64,000 nt of DNA from contig CM026556.1 in NCBI GenBank assembly GCA_015143295.1, forward strand, positions 17,484,547 through 17,548,546, written 5' to 3'. The stretch's first letter is position 1. Each line of letters opens with the position of its first letter. The notes beneath the pieces were generated by a model. That model worked only from the letters and a program-made list of their open reading frames with translations. It did not search any database and was not told the origin of the DNA. The translations under genes were made by a program, and so were the position numbers. The stretch comes from Tetracentron sinense (taxonomy: Eukaryota; Streptophyta; Magnoliopsida; Trochodendrales; Trochodendraceae). Positions 22,127-31,758 of this stretch are shown piece by piece.

Positions 22127-22159
22127 TTACCTGGTGTTTCCAGAACTCGAAGACGCCAT
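22127..22159 (-). pseudogene. SGR6: SGR6-like gene, 5' end of exon 1
   Basis: ATG then MASSSSGNTR and a TAA stop. MASSSSGN is the start I expect for SGR6; the residues that normally precede the VLVSSL motif are replaced by the fasciclin fragment. Upstream (22160-22260) is a CT-rich leader on the minus strand (GAGAGAGAG on the plus strand), consistent with an original 5' UTR and promoter. ACCAG|GTAACT just before the stop looks like a splice donor. Splicing from it to TTTCAG at 21288 would remove the fasciclin piece but would not keep the SGR6 frame. Confidence 0.6.
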
Positions 22160-23129
22160 GGACGAAGCGTCACGAAGGGATCGAAGAGAAAAGACCAAAC
22201 AGAAAGAGAGAGAGAGAGAGAGGACAGCCGACTGAGCCGAGTATTTGCCCGTTGTCTTATGAAACGAAACGTGGCCCTTATTTGAAAAAATATCTGTATT
22301 TTGATTGATTTTTTATTTTTTGAATTTTCACTTCCGTGCTCTGATCAGTTGTAACGGGAGAAACACTTATGCCTCTAGGGTATCAAATGCTTGCCTTAGA
22401 ATTCTAACCCTTCATCTAACCACAATTCACTATTGGTTACAGGCAGTAGCATAGCAGGTCACAACTCCTACCGATGAACCCGAACAGTGCGTTACAACGA
22501 GAAGCTCGATTTTTTTGGCGGGAAGCTTGATTTCTTCTCTCTTCTCTGTATTGAAGTGTGAAGTGTGACTGCCCTTCACTCATCTTTCTTCCTTCTGATT
22601 CAACATTGGTGGCCCAAGAACTCTCCATGGTTTCAACACCTTTTTTTAGATTTCTTACACCCATTTGGTATGTTTGCAAAATTCTCTCTTGTAGTCCTAT
22701 TCTTATGGGTTTTTACTGAAATGGCTGAGATTGTGAAAATAAATTACTTTTTTCTTTGGTACAATCTTTTTTTCTTGTTTGGTCTTTCAATTTTATGCTG
22801 ATTTTTCTGTACTTTTTTGAACAAGGGATCTATTATTTGAATGTTCTTTGGAGATTCTTTTTTATTTTTATCTTAGATACCCCATAGGTATTGAAAATAA
22901 ATTCATGATGATTTCATAGTTCTTTATGTTTCTATTCTTACATGGAAGTATCTATCATTGTATTCATTGCTCTTTCAGTAGGCAGGATTTCAGAGTAGAT
23001 ACAGTCAGGCTGTGACCGAGCTTTTCTTCTTCTCACGAGATGATGAAAGGGTAGCGAAATGATATTAAAGTAATTTTTGAAGCTAACACATTACACAAAC
23101 CAGAAACAAAGAGTCCATTACAACATAGC
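22160..23129. other. Putative former promoter/5' flank of the SGR6-like relic
   Basis: No coding sequence recognised. It contains the GA/CT-rich leader next to 22160. A stretch at about 22437-22570 (GGTTACAGGCAGTAGC ... TATTGAAGTGTG) is a diverged relative of 24115-24253, so part of it is repeated. The rest is T-rich and unannotated. Confidence 0.4.
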
Positions 23130-23520
23130 TGACTTGATCCGGGTTATAATAAAAAATAGGGAAGCATCGCTTGCCCCATCGGTAGTGTGTGATAGTCACC
23201 ACTCAATTGATCCGGGTTACAATAAAAAAATAGGAAAGCATCGCTTGCACCATCAGTAGTGGGTGCTAGTCACCACTCTATTGATCCGGGTTATAATTAA
23301 AAAAACAGGGAAGCATCGCTTGGCCCATCGGTAGTGCGTGCTAGTCACCACTTCATTGATCCGGGTTATAATAAAAAAATAGGGAAGCATCGCTTCCCCA
23401 TCGGTAGTGTGTGCTAGTCACAACTCCATTGATTCGGGTTATAATAAATAAATAGGGAAGCATCGCTTGCCCCATCGGTAGTGTGTGCTAGTCACCACCC
23501 CATTGATCAGGGTTCCAATC
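23130..23520. repeat. Tandem repeat, about 74 bp x 5
   Basis: Five head-to-tail copies of a unit with TTGATCCGGGTTATAATAAA, then AGGGAAGCATCGCTTGCC and CATCGGTAGTGTGTGCTAGT. Units start near 23132, 23207, 23281, 23357 and 23430, with a partial sixth near 23503. Copies differ by a few bases. Confidence 0.9.
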
Positions 23521-24272
23521 CCAAGAGGGTGTGAGTGTTGTCATCTCCACCCACCCATGACGTAGAATAGATCGATACTAACATTCTAATCGGGGTTGCG
23601 GCCAAACCGCGTATCTCTCACCAAAAATAAAAAGTCTTCTCTCTTGTGGAGTATTCCTAAAGGATTTCTTGTGGAACCCACGGAAACCAGCCACGTACCC
23701 ATGTACATTGGCATTTCAGAGAATAAAACAATTTTTAAGAACACGTACAAATGCCCTTATTTATTTTTTTTGTGGCTAGCTCACATGGGTTCTACAAGAA
23801 ACCCACCCTTGTGAAATGTCCTTATAACTAATATTTTTCTTCTTCTTACTCTCTTTCTAATACATTATCATTATCACGAAGCCACCAATGATAATGTATT
23901 TATTCATTATATATATAGGATCCTTTTTAGTTGAATCACTCCAACTTAATTCATTAGTTCAAATTACTTAGACTTGTTTATTTCCATGATCACTTCAGCT
24001 TAGTCTACAAGTGCTTACGTATATCAATTTAATAGAGACACTTGAATACCTATAGGGGCATCTAAAGTTTAAGTACCTAAGAATCTTGGCCATTGATCTT
24101 GCCACGATTTCTAAATGGTTACTGGCAGTACCAGGTTACCGAAACTCACGAACCCTTGGTTTGGGCAGGAGTGGGACCTCTCCTGTTGTCTCTTCTCTCT
24201 TCTCTTCTGAGCAACGAGCTCTCTGTGTGTCTCCCTCTCTGTATTGAAGTGTGTTGGCCAAAATTTGCCAGA
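23521..24272. other. No recognisable gene; T1 flank
   Basis: Nothing codable was identified. The last 160 bases (CT-rich, ending TTTGCCAGA) continue after T1 as AGCCTGAAATCCGTCGG once one GAAGA is removed, so T1 landed in the middle of one continuous sequence. Confidence 0.5.
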
Positions 24273-24277
24273 GAAGA
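24273..24277. repeat. T1 target site duplication (left)
   Basis: GAAGA immediately before the 5' LTR; an exact copy follows the 3' LTR at 34101-34105. Confidence 0.95.
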
Positions 24278-24481
24278 TGTAGCACCCCGGACTTTTTCGT
24301 CTTTAATGAATGGCACCTTCGTAGCTAATTGGCCGTTTTTGTAGTCAAATTAATAAATAAGGGAGAAATCGGAAATTCCGAAACGTCAGAAATGTTCGTT
24401 TTCGAAAGACGAACCCAATGCAAGTTGAATCGTCAAAATCCGACGAGCGAGTCAAAAGATATGGTCAAAACAGTCCAGACA

Positions 24482-24683
24482 TACAGAAGACCGATCGCTC
24501 GGTCCAGTCAGCGATCGATCGGTCCATAACCGATCGATCGGTAGCTATCGCGCGGTCAGAAAGTTTGTATGGGAAAATTTTCCAGAGAGTGAGTTTTTGA
24601 CCGGTCGATCGGTCATAAACACCGATCGCTCGGTAGGCAACCGATCGATCGGTCATAACCGCCGATCGCTCGGTCTTCGTGTT
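24482..24683 (+). repeat. T1 LTR palindrome cassette (5' copy)
   Basis: Repeated 14-bp near-palindromes of the form ACCGATCGMTCGGT (M = A or C) occur at least seven times in 200 bp, alternating the CGATCGATCG and CGATCGCTCG forms. The identical cassette in the 3' LTR is at 31963-32164. A related cassette lies at the same LTR position in element B, but quite different repeats occupy that position in C and S1. Confidence 0.85.
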
Positions 24684-25658
24684 TTTCAGAATTTTCATTA
24701 AGGGCTTTTTCGTCTTTTGGGGGTTAAACCCTTCCTCCTTAAGGCTTGCTCGAGCCTTTAGGGCTTCATTCACAGAACTTAAGGGATTTTGAGAGATAGA
24801 GAGAAAGGAGAAGGGGATTTGCAACTAGGGTTTTCCATTGGAGAAGAAATCAAAGGGGTTTAAGAACCCTAGCTCACCCCAACTCGAGTTGCTTCAAGTT
24901 CAAGGCTCAAGCTCGTGTGGGGACTCATTCTCCAAGCTAGGGCAGCAACCCAAGCACGTTTTTGAAAGGGGTTTCTTCCCCAACTCAAGCTTCTTTCAAG
25001 CAAAGGCTTCATCTTTCAAGTTAGAGCTTCAATCAAGGCCCCTACCAAGGATCAAGCCTTGATTCAAGGTTAGTACACCCTACTAACTTTCCCTAGCAAT
25101 AACCTAGGTTTTCTAGTGTAAATGGTGATTATATATATTATGCTTTTCCTTCCCTATGCATTGTATTAACTCAACAAATATAAACAAGATAAGGGGAATG
25201 GAATAAATGTGTGGATGAGATGTCGATTGAGGCGATTGGATGCCGTATGGATGTTGTGTGATGTGTGAAAAGGAAAATGGAAGATGGGCACTTTACAAAT
25301 AACGAATGTACCTTGATGTCTTGATGAAAAATACGCACTAAATAAGGGAAATGGAAGGACTAAGAAATGTGGCCCACCGGGTGTTTGATAAAATGACTAA
25401 ACAAGGGATAAATGGACTTAATGAAGAAAATGGAAATAGAAATGGTGTAAATGTTCTTAGAAATGATAAATTGCTCAAATGTGCTATATGTTGCCTAAAT
25501 TTTCATACCACTATGTTAAGGATTGAAATGTCATAGTCATGTGATCCGCCCATTCAAGTATGTCATCATGATTACCACTATTGACAAGCACACAAGCACG
25601 CATGCATGCATGAAACTGGGTTTTTTCCAAGATTGTATTTGTATATGAAATGAAACAA

Positions 25659-25925
25659 GAACATGACAAGGAGGTTGGTAGCCCCAGGAAGGGTGCTAGC
25701 CTCTGGCTCACAAGTGAAATGCAAGAAAGAACATGACAAGGAGGTTGGTAGCCCAAGGAAGGGTGCTAGCCTCTGGCTCACAAGTGAAATGAATCAAGAA
25801 CATGACAAGGAGGTTGGTAGCCCAAGGAAGGGTGCTAGCCTCTGGCTCACAAGAGAAAAGGGAACAAGAACATGACAAGGAGGTTGGTAGCCCACGGAAG
25901 GGTGCTAGCCTCTGGCTCACAAGTA
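25659..25925 (+). repeat. T1 LTR tandem repeat, about 68 bp x 4 (5' copy)
   Basis: Four copies of GAACATGACAAGGAGG, TTGGTAGCCCAAGGAAGG and TGCTAGCCTCTGGCTCACAA, starting near 25659, 25729, 25798 and 25866. The same block is in the 3' LTR at 33140-33406. Confidence 0.95.
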
Positions 25926-26198
25926 TACAAGTCAAGAACAAGTCAAGACATGAAATACAAGGCAAGACACGACACACATACATGATTTGACCGAGACACG
26001 AAAAAGGTTTCCGAGACATGAGTTTTACCGAGGTTTTTGCATTCATACACGCATGTCAAGATATGGCTATGTATCTTATGCTTTCACTATTGCTTTAAAT
26101 TAATATCTTGTATTGCTCACTGTTGTTATGCTTTTGCTATTGTTATGGTTAGCTAGTAGTTTGTACTCGCTGAGTATTCCATGCTCAGCCGTACTTTT

Positions 26199-26339
26199 AT
26201 GTCGGCAGGTACTGTGGATGTCCTCGACCCCGAGCCTTGGGTCGAGGAGGAGTATGTAGAGGAGAGGGAGCCACCTATCCCATGGCAGTCTCAGGAGGAT
26301 GGGGACTTGGATGTGTGGCCATACCTCGACTACTGTTGA
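26199..26339 (+). CDS. LTR-embedded short acidic reading frame, 46 aa (T1 5' LTR)
   Basis: ATG TCG GCA GGT opens a 46-codon frame ending YLDYC and TGA. It is strongly acidic, with the core PEPWVEEEYVEE and a tail rich in Asp/Trp. No signal peptide, membrane segment or known domain is seen. Its reality is suggested by comparison: the LTRs of S1, B and C carry frames starting MSAG with the same PWVEEEY core, and the codon differences are mostly silent (for example GTG/GTC, TAC/TAT, GTC/GTA, GAA/GAG). The tail resembles that in fragment A (DGSLD ... DFC, stop). Alternative reading: GTCGGCAG|GT is a splice acceptor and this is a downstream exon. Function unknown; translation is inference. Confidence 0.5.
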   Translation: MSAGTVDVLDPEPWVEEEYVEEREPPIPWQSQEDGDLDVWPYLDYC

Positions 26340-26623
26340 GAGGACAGTGTTAGAGAGTTCCTTTTTGTATTTTGATAGGTGGGCATGTCCACCTTTACTT
26401 TGATTGTATTTAGTATATGTTAACTTGGAATACTATATGGTGTAATAGAAGAAAAGAAAAAGTTGGCTTATGCTTCCGCACTTATGTTTAGTTTCCGCGC
26501 TCTGATTATCATTGTATTATATTATGTTTAGCCTCTTGCATTACAGGATGGTTTGACAGGTACACGTAGTCACCTCTAAAGTATCCCTTAACTCCTAGGG
26601 GGTATTTTGGGGCGTGACAGAAG

Positions 26624-26637
26624 TGGTATCAAAGCTC
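26624..26637 (+). promoter_or_regulatory. T1 primer binding site (initiator Met tRNA)
   Basis: TGGTATCAAAGCTC starts 4 bp after the 5' LTR. It matches the complement of the plant initiator-Met tRNA 3' end (TGGTATCAGAGC) with one mismatch. Element C carries the perfect 12-base form at 60041. Confidence 0.85.
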
Positions 26638-26946
26638 TAGGCATTAGAGTCCCTAGGGTCACTTAGATGATTGAACAAGGTATTAGAATCACCTTAGAGA
26701 TTTGTATTCCAAGTATAGACTAACAAGTTAGTCTTAGTCAAAATGGGTTGAACTTCAACCGAACATAGAGTCCTACGCTAGGAACACGGATTGTATGTTA
26801 TGCTATTGTGTTATATACCATGTGTACATTATTTGTGTTGTACTTATTAAATGTGCTTGATGAATATGTATTAAGTGAATTGCGAAATTGTACTAAATGC
26901 GTATCCAAGTTAGACTCATGTTGTATTGTCGTTCTCAGGAGAAATC

Positions 26947-28183
26947 ATGAGACGCAATACTCGGGGTCGCGGGTACAACACGAGGGGTAATGGAGGTGAT
27001 GCTCCATCGGGTGATGATCAACCCGACTTTGCCCAAGCATTTGCATCCATAGCCGAGACTTTGGCTATGTTGGCGGCAAGGCAACCGGCCACCCCGCCTA
27101 ATGCGGCGCTTATACCGGCTCCTCCTAATCGAGCCCAAGCCGGGATAGAAGCTTTCCGGAGGATGAGGCCTCCAACTTTTTGTGGAAGCATTGATCCACT
27201 TATTGCCGAGGGTTGGATTCGGCAACTTGAGAAGATATTCTCGGTTTTGGCACCTACGGAAGTAGAGAGGGTCACATGGGCTGCCTTTATGCTTGAAGGC
27301 GAGGCCGACCATTGGTGGAAGTCTGCACTTCGGACCCGAGAGTTGACCCGACAAGGCCAAGAATGGACATGGGGAGAATTCTTGGATGTTTTCTACAAGA
27401 AATACTTTCCGGTTGGGATGAAAGAAAAGAAAGAAATTGAATTTATTACCTTGGAGCAAGGTAATATGTCTGTAGCGGCTTACGAAGCCAAGTTCTCAGA
27501 GCTATCTCGATTTGCTCCACACATGATAGCTACCGAGGCTATGAAGGCCCGGAAATTCGAGAGGGGGTTGAAGGCCTACCTCAAGGATCGTGTCTCAATG
27601 TTCCGACATGAGACATATTCAGAAGTTGTGGACAAAGCATTGTTAGCCGAGTCTAATTCCGAAGAGTTCTTTAAGAGAAGAGGAATAGAGAAGGGACAGT
27701 CTAGTAGTTCAGGGGAGAAGAGAGCTAGGACTATGTCTTATCAGTCCGCAGGGCTGGCTCAGTCACAGAGGAGGTACTCGGCACCACAGGCCCCCCGCCC
27801 TTTTTCTCCACCGGCTTTTCGCCCGGCTACCTCGTATGCTCCTCGCCCCGCAGTGACTCAGGCTACGGGTTATACTCCTCCCACTTATTCACATGATGTC
27901 TGCACCCTTTGTGGAAGGAGGCATCCAGCAGGGGAATGTCGGAAGGCTACAGGAGGCTGTTTTCATTGTGGCGACCAGGGCCACATGATTCGGGATTGTC
28001 CCCGACGTCTATTGCCAGCTCAGTCTTCAGGGAGCAGGCCCCCGATTAGGCAGACATCTCAGCCTAGCTCTTCTCAGGCTTCGAGGGCCTCACAGTCTGC
28101 CCGGCCTCCTCGCCCAGCCACTCAGGGTCGAGTTTTTGCTCTATCGGAAAGAGACGCACGTGCATCCGACGATGTCGTGCAAG
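26947..28183 (+). CDS. gag: T1 gag (exon 1 of gag-pol)
   Basis: Start ATG AGA CGC at 26947, chosen because the related element C has the same start context (ATGAGACG after CTCAGGAG). About 412 codons. The N-terminal half holds the retrotransposon gag/capsid region (WIRQLEKIFSVLAPTE, GEADHWWKSA, FYKKYFPVGMKEKKEIEF). After a Pro/Ser/Tyr-rich linker come two zinc knuckles, CTLCGRRHPAGEC (CX2CX3HX4C) and CFHCGDQGHMIRDC (CX2CX4HX4C). These package RNA in the virus-like particle. The frame reaches DDVVQ and then enters the proposed intron at 28184; reading straight on gives 33 unrelated residues and a stop at 28284. Confidence 0.9.
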
Positions 28184-28316
28184 GTACGCGAGAATTTGAT
28201 TTTAAGTTGTATAAAATTTTTGTGGTTTGTTATGCGATTAGTTATACTGAGGGTTACCTATGTATGATGCTTGTTATTATTTGAAATCTACTTATATTAG
28301 TTACTTAATCGCACAG
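28184..28316 (+). other. Putative spliceosomal intron between gag and protease of T1 (133 bp)
   Basis: CAAG|GTACGC at the left and CGCACAG|GC at the right give GT-AG borders. The segment is visibly AT/T-rich against GC-richer coding sequence on both sides, contains an in-frame stop, and its removal splits one glycine codon (phase 1) and puts gag and pol in the same frame. Reading then continues straight into the protease region at the position where related chromoviruses are continuous. The T-rich stretch before the acceptor contains TTACTTAAT, a plausible branch site. Splicing is inferred, not shown. Confidence 0.7.
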
Positions 28317-31300
28317 GCGCTTTATTAGTGAACGAGTGTCTCGCTCGAGTGTTGATAGACACAGGATCTACTCACTCTTTTGTCTCCCCAAGTTTTGCAA
28401 AGGGCTTTTCGACTGAGGCTACTCCGTTGGAGCGGGAGTTGACCATTGCAACTCCACTCGGCAAGTCGGTTGATACGGATAAGGTATTCAGGGATAGTGT
28501 GGTTCAAGTGGGGGAGAATGAATTGTTAGCCGACCTTATCGTCCTGGGTTTCCAAGATTTAGACTTTGACGTCATTCTTGGTATGGATTGGTTGGCAAGC
28601 CATCACGGGCATGTTGCGTGTTTTGAAAAGATGGTGAATTTCAAGCCGGAAGGGGGTAAGCCTTTTCACTTCCGAGGATTAAGAGAGAGGGACATTGCTC
28701 GCCTCGCAGCCTTGAGTATAGCACACCCAGAAGCACAAAACTCATCGGCTATTCCAGTTGTGAGTGAGTTCTTAGATGTGTTCCCGGAAGAACTTCCCGG
28801 ATTACCTCCTGATAGAGAGATCGAATTCGCTATAGAGCTTGCTCCGGGTACCGCTCCGATTTCAAGAGCCCCATATAGAATGGCCCCGATAGAGCTTGAA
28901 GAATTGAAGAAGCAAATTGAGGAGTTACAACAACTTGGTTTCATCCAACCAAGTGTGTCACCGTGGGGAGCTCCGGTCCTTTTTGTAAAGAAGAAAGACG
29001 GGTCGATGAGAATGTGTATAGACTACCGTCAGTTGAACAAGGTAACTATCAAGAATCGTTATCCCTTGCCAAGGATCGATGACTTGTTCGACCAACTGAA
29101 GGGAGCGAGATTCTTCTCCAAAATTGATCTTAGGTCGGGGTATCATCAATTAAGGATCAAGGCGGAAGATGTTCCGAAGACGGCCTTCAGGACTCGGTAT
29201 GGGCATTACGAGTTCCTTGTCATGCCTTTTGGGCTGACGAATGCACCGGCGGCATTCATGGATTTGATGAACCGGGTGTTCCGATCTTACTTGGATCGAT
29301 GCGTGATTGTATTCATTGATGACATTTTGATGTATTCCCAGACACGGGAAGATCACGCGCGAGACCTCCGCCTTGCTCTGGAGATGTTAAGAGAGCATAG
29401 GCTATATGCCAAATTGAGTAAGTGCGAGTTCTGGTTAGAGAAGGTCGCATTTCTTGGACACGTGGTGTCGGCCGAGGGCATTTCTGTAGATCCAGCCAAG
29501 GTTGAGGCAGTCATGAGTTGGGAGAGGCCCAAGAGCGTCACGGAGATACGTAGTTTCCTCGGATTGGCAGGCTACTACCGGAGATTTGTGGAGGGATTCT
29601 CCAGTCTGGCTGCACCTCTCACCTACTTGACAAGAAAAAATGCAAAGTTCAGTTGGAGTGACCGATGTGAAGTAAGTTTCCAAGAGTTGAAGAAACGCCT
29701 CACCACAGCCCCTGTCCTTACTGTGCCATCTGGACCTTTTGGGTATGAGGTGTATAGTGATGCCTCGCACGTCGGACTCGGGTGTGTCCTAATGCAACAC
29801 AAGAAAGTCATTGCCTATGCATCAAGGCAGTTGAAAGAGCATGAAAAGAACTACCCCACTCACGACTTGGAGCTTGCGGCGGTCGTGTTTGCACTTAAAA
29901 TTTGGCGACATTATCTGTACGGGGTTGAGTTCTATGTGTACACGGACCACAAGAGCCTCAAGTATCTCTTTTCCCAAAAAGAGTTAAACTTACGACAACG
30001 GCGTTGGATTGAGTTCTTAAAGGACTACGAGTGCACTATCCAATATCACCCGGGAAAAGCAAATGTGGTGGCAGACGCTCTGAGTAGAAAACCATCGGGG
30101 TTGTTGGCTCACATGTTGGTGCGGGAATGGAGACTGTTAGACGATTTGGCAAATCTAGACATCAGTGTGAACGATTCTGTCCGCAGTCCGGTTTTGGCAA
30201 ATGTTACAGTTCGGCCGTACCTTATAGACTTGATCCAAGAGTATCAAGCCACAGACACTGACTTGTTGGCTTTCCGGGATAAGGAAGTGGCCAAGGGTAG
30301 TACGGACTTCTCTCTCACTAGCCGAGGTGCTATTACATTCAAGGGAAGACTTTGTGTCCCAGCCAATGTAGACCTTCGGAGAGAGATTATGGACGAGGCT
30401 CACCGGTCTAAGTATACAGTGCATCCCGGAGGGACAAAGATGTATCGGAACCTCAAGAGTCACTTTTGGTGGCGAAACATGAAGAGGGAGGTTGCGGAGT
30501 ATGTGGCACGGTGTTTGGTGTGCCAACAGGTGAAAGCGGAGCATTTGAGACCGGCAGGTCTTTTGCAGTCTCTCCCTATTCCCGAGTGGAAATGGGAACA
30601 TATCTCTATGGACTTCATCGTGGGATTGCCGAAGACGGTCAAGAAGACTGATGCTATATGGGTAGTTATTGATAGACTCACGAAGTCCGCTCATTTCTTA
30701 CCATACCGGACTACATTCAACTCCAACCAGTTAGCAGAACTATACATCAAAGAAATAGTCCGATTGCACGGGGTGCCAGTGAGTATTGTGTCGGATAGAG
30801 ACCCAAGATTCACATCCAGGTTTTGGAAAAGTTTTCAAGGTGCAATGGGCTCCCGATTAGACTTTAGCACAGCTTTCCACCCACAGACCGACGGGCAAAC
30901 CGAGAGGGTGAATCAGGTTATTGAAGATATGCTCCGAGCATGTATGCTAGACTTCAAGGGAAGTTGGGAAGATCACCTACCTTTGGTGGAATTCGCTTAC
31001 AACAATAGTTATCAAGAAAGCATACAAATGGCACCTTTCGAGGCTTTGTACGGAAGAAGTTGTAGATCCCCGTTGTATTGGGATGAAGTGGGAGAAAGAA
31101 AGATTTTGGGCCCCGAGTTAATTGAACAAACCGCGGATAGGGTCAAGCTTATCCGGGAGAGGTTGAAGACCGCACAAGATAGACAGAAGAGCTATGCCGA
31201 CAACCGAAGGAGGGATCTTGAATTTCGAGTCGGTGATTTTGTGTTTGTAAGGATTTCACCGACCAAAGGTGTTATGCGATTCGGGAAGAGAGGCAAGCTT

Positions 31301-31648
31301 AGCCCGAGATATGTGGGTCCGTTCGAGATCATTACTCGAGTTGGCGAGGTGGCTTACCGTGTTGCTTTGCCCGCTCACATGGCGGCGGTCCACAACGTGT
31401 TTCATATCTCCCAGCTTCGGAAGTACATCCCGGATCCTTCTCACGTCATCGAGCTTGATCCGGTTGAGATTCGAGAGGATCTCACTTTGGTTGAGAAGCC
31501 GGTTCATATTTTGGATCAAAGAGACCAAGTACTTCGCAACAAGACTATTCCGCTAGTTCTCGTGCAATGGCAACATCACGCTCGAGAAGAGGCTACATGG
31601 GAACGTGAGGCCGAAGTCAAGGCAAAACACCCCGAGTTGTTTGAATGA
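28317..31648 (+). CDS. pol: T1 pol: protease, reverse transcriptase, RNase H, integrase, chromodomain
   Basis: About 1,110 codons, uninterrupted (numbers counted from 28328). Aspartic protease active site DTGS at residues 11-14. Reverse transcriptase spans about 220-400 with the FIDD catalytic box at 329-332. RNase H begins about 475 (YSDAS at 477). Integrase has an HHCC-type zinc region at about 690-730 and the catalytic triad D762, D823 and E859 (35 residues between the last two), then the [13 protein letters not shown] tail module. It ends in a chromodomain (about 1057-1103, [14 protein letters not shown]), which in chromoviruses targets integration to modified chromatin. The frame opens before the first ATG, consistent with being a 3' exon of gag-pol. 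Confidence 0.95.
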
Positions 31649-31745
31649 TCTTATGTATGACTTGTAATTTTGTTTCAAATTGTTATGCTAAGTTGTTTAA
31701 ATTGTAAAGCACGCATTGTCCAAATTTCGAGGACGAAATTTTTGT

Positions 31746-31758
31746 AAGGGGGGGAGAA
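31746..31758 (+). promoter_or_regulatory. T1 polypurine tract
   Basis: AAGGGGGGGAGAA directly before the 3' LTR, preceded by the motif ATTTCGAGGACGAAATTT that is common in plant gypsy elements. It primes plus-strand DNA synthesis. Confidence 0.9.

Larger units (their letters stand above)
24278..26619 (+). repeat. T1 5' LTR
   Basis: It begins TGTAGCACCCCGG and ends GGGGCGTGACA. Contents in order: the conserved core GTTGAATCGTCAAAATCC / GAGTCAAAAGATATGG (24424-24470), the CGATCGATCG palindrome cassette (24482-24683), a purine-rich probable leader, a splice-donor-like CAAG|GTTAGT at 25069, four tandem repeats (25659-25925), and the short reading frame at 26199-26339. Confidence 0.95.

Noticed and set aside
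23130..23520. Regular 74-bp repeats as a CRISPR-like array
   Set aside because: No unique spacers between the units, and the genome is plant; this is an ordinary tandem repeat.
24838..25062. 74-residue frame in the T1 LTR leader (starts at TTG)
   Set aside because: No ATG; the matching frames in C, B and S1 are similar over short stretches (for example GFLPHFF) but differ in ends and stops. It may simply reflect nucleotide conservation of the leader exon.
25708..26046. Cys/Pro-rich frames in the T1 LTR on both strands (and the identical ones in the 3' LTR)
   Set aside because: Produced by the four-copy 68-bp repeat; not conserved in related LTRs.
26624..26637. tRNA-related sequence at the LTR edge as a tRNA gene
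   Set aside because: Only the 12-14 bases complementary to the tRNA 3' end are present; this is a primer binding site.
26935..27459. Open frames antisense to gag and pol (also 30155-30694, 29435-29770)
   Set aside because: Shadows of the gag and pol codons on the other strand; no recognisable protein.
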